Positions 1 through 6,686 of a DNA stretch of 12,929 nucleotides are shown here, piece after piece. The DNA is from Gammaproteobacteria bacterium (GTDB lineage Bacteria > Pseudomonadota > Gammaproteobacteria > BMS3Bbin11): assembly GCA_030617565.1 (NCBI GenBank), contig JAUWVE010000025.1, positions 1 through 12,929 of the forward strand, read 5' to 3'. Positions within the stretch are counted from its first letter, which is position 1, and every line of letters begins with the position of its first letter. The position numbers and the translations under genes were made by a program. Under the pieces are notes generated by a model, which had not been told where the DNA came from, did not search any database, and worked only from the letters and a program-made list of their open reading frames with translations.

Positions 1-743
1 CCATAGAGCTGTACCAGGTAGTCATACAACTCCCAGACGGGGTTAGCAACCAGATTATTATGTGCATCAATCAAATATTCGCCCTTGTCTTCAAAACCGG
101 CGAGATGGACTTCCCTGATGCACTCAGCTGGCAGGTTTGCAATAAAATCACGGGCATCTATGCCATGATTGATTTCGTTCACATAGGCATTATTTACGTC
201 CAGCAGAATCTCGCAGCCTGTTTTTTCACAAAGTGACTTCAGAAATTCCCCTTCAGTCATGCTCGAATCTCGGTATTGCAGATAAGTCGAGACATTCTCA
301 ACGACCAGTTCCCTGCCCAGATACTCCTGTATCTTCATCACCCGTTCACAGACATGAGCCAGTGATTCTTCAGAGTAAGGAAAGGGCAACAGGTCATGAT
401 ACTGGTGTTTTGCATATTGCGTAAAACACAGGTGGTCTGAAATCCAGGCGGGTTCAAAACGTTCAGCAAGGCTTCTGATTTTTTCCAGGTAAGTCATATC
501 CAGTGCATCAACTCCGGCTATGGACATGCCTACGCAGTGAAAAGTAACAGGATAGGAAGAACGAACAGCTGCCAGCTGTTGCGGAATAAGGCCACCTTCG
601 GCCAGATGGTTATCGGCCAGTATCTCAAACCAGGAGACATCAGGCTGCAGCTGAATAATTTCAGGTATATGCTGTCCCCGCAGGCCAATGCCGGCACCGG
701 ATGGGCTATTTTTTGCCATACCAGCAGACTGTTCGTTCATCAT
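1..743 (-). CDS. bufB: DUF692/MNIO-family peptide-modifying iron enzyme BufB (3' end outside window)
   Basis: Reading the minus strand from the ATG at 743 gives 247 residues with no stop; the C-terminus lies beyond the window edge. The family (UPF0276/DUF692, multinuclear non-heme iron oxidases) is usually about 270-290 aa, so some 30-40 residues are missing. Visible family motifs in order: GIGLRGQH (18-25), FE (39-40), a HCVGMSI stretch (69-75), ISDHL (101-105), HDLLPFPY (116-123), ENVSTY (149-154), LLDVNNAYV (180-188), NHGID (192-196), HLAGF (213-217) and LIDAH (224-228). The His/Asp/Glu/Asn residues of these motifs are the family's metal ligands. The enzyme would convert cysteines of the upstream precursor into modified (thiooxazole-type) residues. 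The gene begins 5 nt after the bufA stop, with no strong ribosome site of its own, so translation is probably coupled. A second ATG directly follows the first. Family assignment is firm; substrate pairing is inferred from adjacency. Confidence 0.93.
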   Translation of the reverse strand, partial: MMNEQSAGMAKNSPSGAGIGLRGQHIPEIIQLQPDVSWFEILADNHLAEGGLIPQQLAAVRSSYPVTFHCVGMSIAGVDALDMTYLEKIRSLAERFEPAWISDHLCFTQYAKHQYHDLLPFPYSEESLAHVCERVMKIQEYLGRELVVENVSTYLQYRDSSMTEGEFLKSLCEKTGCEILLDVNNAYVNEINHGIDARDFIANLPAECIREVHLAGFEDKGEYLIDAHNNLVANPVWELYDYLVQLY

Positions 744-748
744 TGCTT

Positions 749-1042
749 TTACTTTGCCGGTTTAACCGCAGCTACCTTACCACCGGTAATCTTGGTGCAG
801 GTACCTTCAGGAACATAAACCCATTCCTGGGCATCATTATCAGACTTTGCCTGGCTGGCGCAGGCATGCTTGCCATCCAGCGCACCACAGTCGTTCATAC
901 CAGCCTTGGCAATTCCGGCACATTTTTCCCAGTTTTTTGGCTGATCTGGAACAGCATAGGCTGAACCCGCAGCCAATGACGCGCCAATTGCAAAAATACC
1001 GGCAAGAGTCGCCTTTGTGATTTGCTTTGTATTTTTATTCAT
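749..1042 (-). CDS. bufA: DUF2282-type bufferin precursor peptide BufA
   Basis: This encodes a 97-aa exported precursor. A basic N-terminus ([10 protein letters not shown]) and hydrophobic core end in a signal-peptidase I site after SAYA (residue 30). The mature part is about 67 aa with four cysteines at 41, 52, 61 and 82, in [29 protein letters not shown] and [16 protein letters not shown], the recognisable pattern of DUF2282 proteins. Members paired with a DUF692 enzyme are bufferin precursors: ribosomally made peptides whose cysteines are oxidatively modified, exported and used to bind copper in the periplasm. The start is supported by AAGGAG (1048-1053 on the minus strand) 5 nt upstream. 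The gene is first in the minus-strand unit, with bufB right behind it; the usual third gene, the partner protein BufC, would lie outside the window. Copper as the ligand is inferred from the family. Confidence 0.93.
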   Translation of the reverse strand: MNKNTKQITKATLAGIFAIGASLAAGSAYAVPDQPKNWEKCAGIAKAGMNDCGALDGKHACASQAKSDNDAQEWVYVPEGTCTKITGGKVAAVKPAK

Positions 1043-1300
1043 AATAGCTCCTTGTAGTGATTAATCGTCAGAGGGCACGTAATAATAGTACCCGTATAAG
1101 ATAAGACGAATGAATAAGCATTTTGATTGCACAGTAGCAACAAAGAGCAAAACGCCAGCACACTGAGTCCTGATGTGACGACATTGTTTTCTGAAATGAC
1201 CGATATGTGCACCTACATTAATTACTGTTACTATTCCCTGGACACAAGGAGATGCAGGTACGGTGAAACTAGTAAGATCCAATAACAGAGGCGCCCCTGA
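1043..1300. promoter_or_regulatory. Divergent intergenic region between bufA and the Na/Pi cotransporter gene
   Basis: This 258-bp gap must hold the promoters of both divergent units. I see the bufA ribosome site and, for the plus-strand gene, a weak AGAGG at 1287-1291. There is no convincing -35/-10 pair and no clear palindromic operator. AT-rich stretches such as 1081-1091 could act as a -10 element for bufA, but the match is poor. A minus-strand frame of 73 codons in this stretch looks like chance. Confidence 0.35.
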
Positions 1301-3118
1301 ATGTCAGTGATACGCAAGCTGACGTTACCAGTAAGCCTGCTACTGCTGGCCTACGCTTTCTGGCTCAGTTCCGATTTTAAGCAAATCGCCGCCGGCGTCG
1401 CCATTTTTCTGTTTGGAATAATGGCCCTGGAAGATGGCTTCCGGCGCTTTTCCGGCGGCATTCTGGAACGCTTCCTGCGCCATTCGACAGACCGCCTGTG
1501 GAAAGCACTGAACTTCGGAATTATCACCACGGCACTGATGCAATCAAGCTCGCTGGTATCGGTACTGGTAATTTCCTTCCTCTCCGCCGGACTGATCCAG
1601 CTTGCGGCAGGTATCGGCATCATTTTCGGTGCCAATCTCGGTACCACTGCCAGCGTCTGGCTGGTGGCCGGTTTCGGGCTAAAAGTAAACCTTTCAGCCT
1701 ATGCCATGCCGATGCTGGCTTTCGGTGTCGTGATGATTTTTCAGAAGAGCCCAACATGGAAAGGTATAGGCTGGGTACTGGCAGGCGTCGGCTTCCTGTT
1801 TCTGGGAATTCACTACATGAAAGAGGGCTTTGATACCTATAGTGAAAGCATTGACCTTTCCGCCTATGCCATTCCCGGCTTCAAAGGCATGCTGCTATAC
1901 ATTTTGCTTGGCATCGTCGCCACGGTAATCATGCAATCCAGCAGCGCAAGTCTGGCGCTTACAGTTACCGCACTTGCAGCACATCAGATTACTTATGAAA
2001 ACGCCCTCGCCCTCTCAATTGGTGCCAACATGGGCACGACCATCACCGCTATTCTTGGCAGCATTGGTGCAAATATAGCGGGTAAACGGCTGGCTGCAGC
2101 TCACCTGATCTTCAATTTGATCACTGGCCTGATTGCCATCATCTTCATAAAACAGTTCCTGATTGCCGTCGAATGGATCAGTGATGCCATGGGAATTGCC
2201 ACTGACAACTACGCACTCAGAATCGCAGTTTTCCACACCCTGTTCAACCTGCTCGGCATATTACTAATGCTGCCGTTTGTGAACAGGCTGGTCAGGCTAC
2301 TGGAGCGGCTGCTGCGGGCACCGGAAATAATTATCAAAAAACCAAAATACCTCAATGACGCTGCTCTGGAATCACCGCAGGCAGCCCTCGAAGTTGTATA
2401 TAAAGAGTCGGAGCGCCTGTACGACCTGGCCACACGCGTGATTGCACACGGCATAGGCTGGCAAAAGCGTGACATGCTCAGCTCTGATGACCTCGATGAC
2501 CTGGTAGAAAATCGGCAAATGCCGCCTTCCGAAGATATCGACGAAGCCTATGAAACTCGTATCAAGCATGTTTATTCTGCAATCGTACAGTTCGTCATCC
2601 GGGCACGTGAGCGTATTACCGGTACATATGGTGAAAACCTGCAGATATACTCTAACGCCGGACGTGATCTTGTTACTGCGATAAAGGATGTTAAGCACTT
2701 GCAGAAAAACCTGATGCGCTTCATTCATAGCGACAACTCAGTGATACGTGATGCCTATAATAATTTACGTAAACTGGTTGCCATGGTGATTCGCAAGATC
2801 CAGCAGGCACGGAAAATGGATGATCCAACCGAAGCCATGCTTATACTTGACCACGCACTATTGCAGATTGAGGAAAATACATTGGGAACTGCCGAACGTA
2901 TCGAACCCCTGATACGAAATCACAGCATTACTGCTGAAATGGCAACGTCATTGATGACGGATACCGAGTATACTCACAATGCCTGTCGTGCCCTGATATC
3001 TGTGGCCAAGGCTCTGTTCACCGGCAGAGATTCAACCACCTTGCAGCTGGATCAAAACCTTGAGCTGGACAAGGATGAAATGACTGCAATCCTTCAGAAG
3101 GATACCCAGGAAACCTGA
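1301..3118 (+). CDS. Na/Pi cotransporter family protein with C-terminal PhoU-like domain
   Basis: This is a 605-aa inner-membrane protein of the Na/phosphate cotransporter family (NptA/YjbB type). The transport half (about residues 1-335) shows the family's internal duplication: MQSSS at 80-84 followed by GANLGTT at 110-116, then MQSSS at 211-215 followed by GANMGTT at 241-247. Several hydrophobic helices lie between and around these. The remaining about 260 residues are soluble, helical and charged, as in PhoU-like domains fused to this family. It probably moves phosphate with sodium, possibly outward as described for E. coli YjbB, or a related anion; the substrate is not shown here. The start is fixed by an in-frame TGA directly upstream of the ATG; the ribosome site AGAGG is weak. 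The 86-aa gene follows after 18 nt and is probably cotranscribed. Confidence 0.92.
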   Translation: MSVIRKLTLPVSLLLLAYAFWLSSDFKQIAAGVAIFLFGIMALEDGFRRFSGGILERFLRHSTDRLWKALNFGIITTALMQSSSLVSVLVISFLSAGLIQLAAGIGIIFGANLGTTASVWLVAGFGLKVNLSAYAMPMLAFGVVMIFQKSPTWKGIGWVLAGVGFLFLGIHYMKEGFDTYSESIDLSAYAIPGFKGMLLYILLGIVATVIMQSSSASLALTVTALAAHQITYENALALSIGANMGTTITAILGSIGANIAGKRLAAAHLIFNLITGLIAIIFIKQFLIAVEWISDAMGIATDNYALRIAVFHTLFNLLGILLMLPFVNRLVRLLERLLRAPEIIIKKPKYLNDAALESPQAALEVVYKESERLYDLATRVIAHGIGWQKRDMLSSDDLDDLVENRQMPPSEDIDEAYETRIKHVYSAIVQFVIRARERITGTYGENLQIYSNAGRDLVTAIKDVKHLQKNLMRFIHSDNSVIRDAYNNLRKLVAMVIRKIQQARKMDDPTEAMLILDHALLQIEENTLGTAERIEPLIRNHSITAEMATSLMTDTEYTHNACRALISVAKALFTGRDSTTLQLDQNLELDKDEMTAILQKDTQET

Positions 3119-3136
3119 GTACAGGGATACATAACT

Positions 3137-3397
3137 ATGAAACTGAAAGAATTACTGGATCGTGTTACGGAACTGACCAAAGCTGAACGGGATGTACAGC
3201 TAGAACAGCGCAAGCTTTTAAAAACAACACTCAAACAGCTTAGAAAAAAATGCAGGGAACTGGAACAAAATCTCAACCACGAAGACGATGAAGACCTGCG
3301 CAAGGAACTGCAGGAAAAACTAAATATTGTATCGACACAACGCAGCAAGGGCCTGGCCTTGCTAAAAGAACTGAGTAAGTCACCGAAAACTTCCTGA
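3137..3397 (+). CDS. Small charged coiled-coil protein, function unknown
   Basis: This encodes 86 residues with no signal peptide and no membrane segment. I do not recognise the family. It is almost wholly helical and highly charged (Lys, Glu, Arg, Asp, Leu), with leucines at heptad-like spacing from residue 3 to about 78, so one or two coiled-coil hairpin segments are likely. A short acidic break (NHEDDED, about residues 47-53) sits in the middle, suggesting a turn. There is one cysteine. AGGGA at 3123-3127 lies 9 nt before the ATG, and the gene starts 18 nt after the cotransporter stop, so it probably belongs to the same transcript. It could contact the helical PhoU-like domain of that transporter; this is inference from position and shape alone. 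The reading frame being real is supported by the tight spacing and the biased, protein-like composition. Confidence 0.72.
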   Translation: MKLKELLDRVTELTKAERDVQLEQRKLLKTTLKQLRKKCRELEQNLNHEDDEDLRKELQEKLNIVSTQRSKGLALLKELSKSPKTS

Positions 3398-3424
3398 TCA
3401 GCAGATTACCTGCTTATGTTTACC

Positions 3425-3510
3425 TTTCGCCGCGAGGGCGCGCCTCCCACAAAAACCTGTAAGCAACGGGTGCATTGTTGTGTTGTGGGAGGCGCGCCCT
3501 CGCGGCGAAA
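3425..3510. repeat. REP/BIME-like inverted repeat: two perfect 28-nt arms, 30-nt loop
   Basis: The arms at 3425-3452 and 3483-3510 are exact reverse complements over 28 nt. Each arm contains a GC-rich core with the palindrome GGCGCGCC and the segment CTCGCGGCGAAA, plus its own imperfect inner stem (GAGG...CCTC). The 30-nt loop is unrelated and less GC-rich. The layout resembles paired REP elements of gammaproteobacteria, in which short GC-rich palindromes preceded by a GTGGGAG-like head occur in inverted pairs. The element is placed just after the cotransporter/coiled-coil unit, where it could stabilise or end that transcript, although it has no U-run of an intrinsic terminator. No transposase is present. 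The rest of the 3398-3671 gap holds nothing I can identify. Confidence 0.85.
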
Positions 3511-3671
3511 ATCTTTACTGAAAACTGAACACTTTCTTTTTATCCTGGCGACTCATCAGATATCACAGGCAAGCAAAGGGAAAAATAATCAGCAGAATTA
3601 TTAACAGGTATCAAACACTGATTCCAGCATTGTTAGCTTGCATCCAGCCTTGTTCATCCTGGCAATATAGA

Positions 3672-3854
3672 TCATTTCTCCTGCTGCTTTTCCTTGTCAG
3701 TTTTCTCCGGATAAATCTCGTCGTCCATCAGTATCTGGTGTGCCGGTCCCTCCAGGTCATCGAACTGCCCTGATTTCACGGCCCAGAAAAGCCCGGCGAC
3801 GATGGCGGTAACCAGCACCAGGGCGATGGGGATTAAGTAAAAGATTATTTCCAT
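3672..3854 (-). CDS. ccoS: cbb3-type cytochrome oxidase assembly protein CcoS
   Basis: This is a 60-aa single-pass membrane protein when started at the ATG at 3854. It begins with MEIIFYLIPIALVLVTAIVA as the N-terminal helix and continues with the CcoS signature GLFWAVKSGQFDDLEGPA and ILMDDE, ending in a short charged tail. CcoS is needed for cofactor insertion (heme b and CuB) into CcoN of the cbb3 oxidase. A start 8 codons upstream (3878) is open, but its extra residues are encoded by the flanking repeat DNA and do not fit the family, so 3854 is preferred. It lies downstream of ccoI on the same strand, separated by about 96 bp that contain the heptamer repeat; these two genes are often much closer. 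Confidence 0.93.
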   Translation of the reverse strand: MEIIFYLIPIALVLVTAIVAGLFWAVKSGQFDDLEGPAHQILMDDEIYPEKTDKEKQQEK

Positions 3855-3863
3855 AAAAAATTT

Positions 3864-3945
3864 AGTTCCAAGATCCAAGTTCCAAGATCCAAGTGAAAAC
3901 CCCTCGTTCTTTGAGCTTGGAACTTGGAACTTTGGACTTGGAACT
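3864..3945. repeat. Heptamer-based repeat forming an inverted pair between ccoI and ccoS
   Basis: The left arm (3864-3893) holds the 14-mer TTCCAAGATCCAAG twice in tandem (3866-3879, 3880-3893), i.e. four 7-nt units of TTCCAAG/ATCCAAG. The right arm (3916-3945) is made of CTTGGAA-like 7-nt units and matches the reverse complement of the left arm at 26 of 30 positions. The 22-nt loop has no repeat. The RNA of the ccoI-ccoS transcript could fold into a long hairpin here, directly before the ccoS start. It resembles intergenic short-tandem-repeat families built from 7-nt units. Confidence 0.85.
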
Positions 3946-3950
3946 TCTTT

Positions 3951-6386
3951 TCACTTCGTTAACCTCATTGCATTGGCAACAACAATCAGCGAACTGGCCG
4001 ACATACCCAGAGCCGCCATCCACGGTTGAATATATCCCGCGGCTGCCAGTGGCAGGGCAATTATATTATACGCTAATGCCCAACTCAGGTTTTGCCGGAT
4101 TACACGCATCATTTTTCTGGCAGTAGTGACACCACGAAAGATGACATTCAGGTCCTGTCTGAATAACACCATATCGGCAGCTGCAGCGGCATAGCGGGCG
4201 CCTTCGCCCATGGCTATAGACACATCCGCTCCTGCCAGTACCGGCGCATCATTGATACCGTCACCCAGCATCGCAACGGTAGCGCCCTGCTGCTGCAATG
4301 CCCTTAATTGCTGCAGCTTGTCCGCCGGCAACATGGAAGAGCGGTAATCTTTTATACCCAGCTTTTCTGCCACCAGACTCACTGCAGTTTCATCGTCACC
4401 GGAGAAGAGCAATGACTGTATGCCTGCCTGTCTCAAGTCGTCAATTAATGGTGCCGCCTGGTCGCGAATGGCATCCTGCAGTACAAAAATTGCAAGCAGA
4501 TCATTTTGATCAGAAAGCAGGACACGGCTTCCCGGCTCCAGCCTGTTACTCTGATTATCCTTCAACTCAAGGCCTGTTTGCTGCTGGATATATTGCATAC
4601 TTCCGAGAAAGAACTGCTTACCATTAATGCGGCCGGCCAGGCCGCTACCCGGGGTGCTGCTTAGATTATCCACCGCCAGCAGTCCAGTCTTACAGCTTTT
4701 TATGAAAGCCCTGGCAACCGGATGCTCGGAAAGCGCCTCCAGCGAAGCTGCCTGCAGCAAACAGGCATCTTCGCTCAGATCATCACTCAACTGCAGAACC
4801 TGAATGATTTCCAGCTGACCATCTGTCAATGTACCGGTTTTGTCAAAAATAAAATGGTTCACTCTGGCCAGAGTCTCCAGCGCGTAGCCTCGGCTGCAGA
4901 GTAATCCCTGGCGGATTAAAGTCCCGGTGGCGGCCGTTATTGCCGCCGGTGTGGCAAGCGATAGTGCACAGGGGCAGGTAACCACAAGAACCGAAATAGT
5001 TATCGCAAGCCATTGTGTCGGATCTTTCAGATACCAGTATATGGCGACGACCACAGCCAGCAGCAAAATAGCCGCCACAAAATGCCCGGCAACCCTGTCT
5101 GCCAATCGTGCTATAGCGGGTTTTTCGGACTGCGCGCGCTCCACCAGACGCAGAATAGTCGACAGCACAGTTTCCTGACCAATCTCAGTCACCCGTATAC
5201 GCAAAGGGCTTTCGATGTTTATGCTGCCGCCAATCACCTTTGCGCCTGCCTGCTTCAGACAGGGTCGGCTTTCACCGCTTAGCAGAGATTCATCGATTGA
5301 TGAACGGCCTTCTATAACCTCTCCATCAGAGGGGATCGTCTCGCCGGGCCTTACCTGGACAATATCTCCCGCTTCCAGCTCCTGAGCGGCAACCACTTCT
5401 GTTTCATTTCCTGATAGTTCCCGTATCGCCGTGGTTGCCTGAGACTGAATCAATGCCTCTGTGTGCTCAGAGGCCTTTTTGCGGGCAACCAGTTCCAGGT
5501 AGCGGGCCGTAAGCAGAAAAAATATAAACATGACAACAGAATCAAAATAGACATGTCCGCCGGCACCTGTCATTGCATACAGGCTACCGCCAAAGGCGAT
5601 GATTATGCCAAGACTAATCGGCACATCCATACCCGCACGCCGGTGTCTGATGTCCCGCCAGGCCGCACGGTAGAAAGGCCAGCCGCTATAGAGAAATACC
5701 GGTAATGTCAGCAGCAGGCTGACCCACTCGATAAAAGTCCGGTATTTCTGCTCCATGCCCCACCAGTCACCGTTGTACATGGCAATGGAAAACATCATTA
5801 CCTGCATCCCCAGAGCGCCCGCCAGTCCCAGCCGCTTCAAATAATCTTTTCGCTGCTTTTCGAGTATCTGATGGTGCTGACTGGGGTCGTACGGATGTGC
5901 AATGTAACCAATTTCTGCGACTGCCTTGAGGATATCCGACAGTTTGATTTTACGCTCATCCCAGGCAACACGGGCACGGTGAGTAGAATAATTGACCTGG
6001 GCCTCCAGCACACCCGGCAGCCCCTTGATATGCTGTTCATTCAGCCAGACACAGGCAGCGCAATCGATGCCTTCCAGAATCAACGACGCTTCGCGAATAT
6101 TCTCGTCACTCTGCCGCACAAAGCTTCGCTGCACCTCTTCGCGGTCATAAACCTCAGTCTGCCGCAGCATATCCGGAACCAGCTCTTTAGCTGTGGTACT
6201 TTTCTCGGTGCGATACTGATAATAGCTTTCCATGCCACCAGCAACGATTGCCATAGCAACCGCCTCACAGCCTTTGCAGCACATCGGCTGTGCCTGATGA
6301 TCAATCTCTACAGATAATTCCAGGCCGTCGGGCACGGGCAGACCACAATGAAAACAACGAAGGTCCTGTTTTGACTGGTCAGTCAT
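3951..6386 (-). CDS. ccoI: Copper-translocating P1B-type ATPase CcoI (cbb3 oxidase copper supply)
   Basis: This is an 811-aa heavy-metal P-type ATPase of the CcoI/FixI class, which exports copper from the cytoplasm for incorporation into cbb3 oxidase. Domains in order: an N-terminal cysteine-rich metal-binding region with CFHC (11-14) and CCKGC (36-40); a heavy-metal-associated domain with GIDCAAC (106-112); membrane helices; actuator loop with SGES (370-373); the ion-binding CPC motif (471-473); the phosphorylation motif DKTGTLT (515-521, Asp515); SEHPVA (553-558); and GDGINDAP (708-715), followed by the final helices. The ATG at 6386 is chosen because the family's CxxC region begins right after it. 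The frame stays open upstream to a TTG at 6476, but those 30 residues do not look like the family. There is no clear Shine-Dalgarno sequence at the chosen start. ccoS lies downstream, and ccoNOQP diverges across the FNR site. Confidence 0.95.
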   Translation of the reverse strand: MTDQSKQDLRCFHCGLPVPDGLELSVEIDHQAQPMCCKGCEAVAMAIVAGGMESYYQYRTEKSTTAKELVPDMLRQTEVYDREEVQRSFVRQSDENIREASLILEGIDCAACVWLNEQHIKGLPGVLEAQVNYSTHRARVAWDERKIKLSDILKAVAEIGYIAHPYDPSQHHQILEKQRKDYLKRLGLAGALGMQVMMFSIAMYNGDWWGMEQKYRTFIEWVSLLLTLPVFLYSGWPFYRAAWRDIRHRRAGMDVPISLGIIIAFGGSLYAMTGAGGHVYFDSVVMFIFFLLTARYLELVARKKASEHTEALIQSQATTAIRELSGNETEVVAAQELEAGDIVQVRPGETIPSDGEVIEGRSSIDESLLSGESRPCLKQAGAKVIGGSINIESPLRIRVTEIGQETVLSTILRLVERAQSEKPAIARLADRVAGHFVAAILLLAVVVAIYWYLKDPTQWLAITISVLVVTCPCALSLATPAAITAATGTLIRQGLLCSRGYALETLARVNHFIFDKTGTLTDGQLEIIQVLQLSDDLSEDACLLQAASLEALSEHPVARAFIKSCKTGLLAVDNLSSTPGSGLAGRINGKQFFLGSMQYIQQQTGLELKDNQSNRLEPGSRVLLSDQNDLLAIFVLQDAIRDQAAPLIDDLRQAGIQSLLFSGDDETAVSLVAEKLGIKDYRSSMLPADKLQQLRALQQQGATVAMLGDGINDAPVLAGADVSIAMGEGARYAAAAADMVLFRQDLNVIFRGVTTARKMMRVIRQNLSWALAYNIIALPLAAAGYIQPWMAALGMSASSLIVVANAMRLTK

Positions 6387-6454
6387 GATTGCGCAGCGCG
6401 CAGTTGAAAAACCGGTCAGCTTGAACAGCAGCGAACTGCCCTGAGGCCTCACAC

Positions 6455-6463
6455 TTAAATGTA
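6455..6463 (-). promoter_or_regulatory. Possible -10 region for ccoI
   Basis: On the minus strand TACATT (6458-6463) and the overlapping CATTTA lie about 30 nt from the centre of the FNR box, near class II spacing for a transcript toward ccoI. The match to TATAAT is only 4 of 6, so this is weaker than the element facing ccoN. Confidence 0.3.
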
Positions 6464-6483
6464 AATGTGTCAGCAATAAAAAT

Positions 6484-6497
6484 TTGATTTATATCAA
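6484..6497. promoter_or_regulatory. FNR/Anr-type binding site between ccoI and ccoN
   Basis: The sequence TTGATTTATATCAA is a full match to the FNR/Anr consensus TTGAT-N4-ATCAA. It sits in the 300-bp gap between divergent ccoI and ccoN. Its centre (6490.5) is 32 nt from the centre of a TATACT -10 element facing ccoN, which puts it at about -41.5 relative to a predicted start near 6532, the class II activator position. Control of cbb3 operons by FNR or Anr at low oxygen is established in other bacteria; here it is inferred from the site. Confidence 0.85.
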
Positions 6498-6519
6498 AGT
6501 GCATATTCAAATACTTACC

Positions 6520-6525
6520 TATACT
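6520..6525 (+). promoter_or_regulatory. -10 element of the predicted ccoN promoter
   Basis: TATACT matches TATAAT at 5 of 6 positions and lies at class II distance from the FNR box, which would replace a -35 element. The predicted transcript begins near 6532, leaving a leader of about 155 nt before the ccoN ATG. A second TATAAT at 6615-6620 lacks a -35 hexamer at normal spacing. The AT-rich leader contains a short palindrome (6644-6658) but no riboswitch I can recognise. Confidence 0.6.
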
Positions 6526-6686
6526 GCCAAAGTTTAGGATCAAATCAGCCTGGTAACTTGTCATTTATAAAAACGGCTGGCATGATTGGTGAGGAAAAAT
6601 ATTAGTAAGTACATTATAATATTCTTCCTTATCATTAGCATTCTTTAAAAATTTTAAACGACCCGAACAATCAGTTGAGAACAAGC

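Noticed and set aside
1228..1264. A MerR/CueR-like spaced inverted motif upstream of the cotransporter gene
   Set aside because: The half-sites match at only four bases each and are not placed between recognisable -35 and -10 elements.
1061..1282. A 73-codon minus-strand frame in the bufA/cotransporter gap
   Set aside because: It has no family resemblance, would overlap the promoter region of bufA, and ends in an odd aromatic-rich tail; it is most likely chance.
3416..3604. A 62-codon plus-strand frame after the coiled-coil gene
   Set aside because: It runs through both arms of the REP-like inverted repeat and has no convincing ribosome site or protein-like composition.
6387..6476. A 30-residue N-terminal extension of CcoI from a TTG start
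   Set aside because: The extension does not resemble the family and would begin beside the FNR site; the ATG at 6386 directly precedes the conserved CxxC region.
6628..6645. A Fur-like stretch (TTATCATTAGCATT) in the ccoN leader
   Set aside because: Only part of the Fur consensus matches and there is no symmetric second half.
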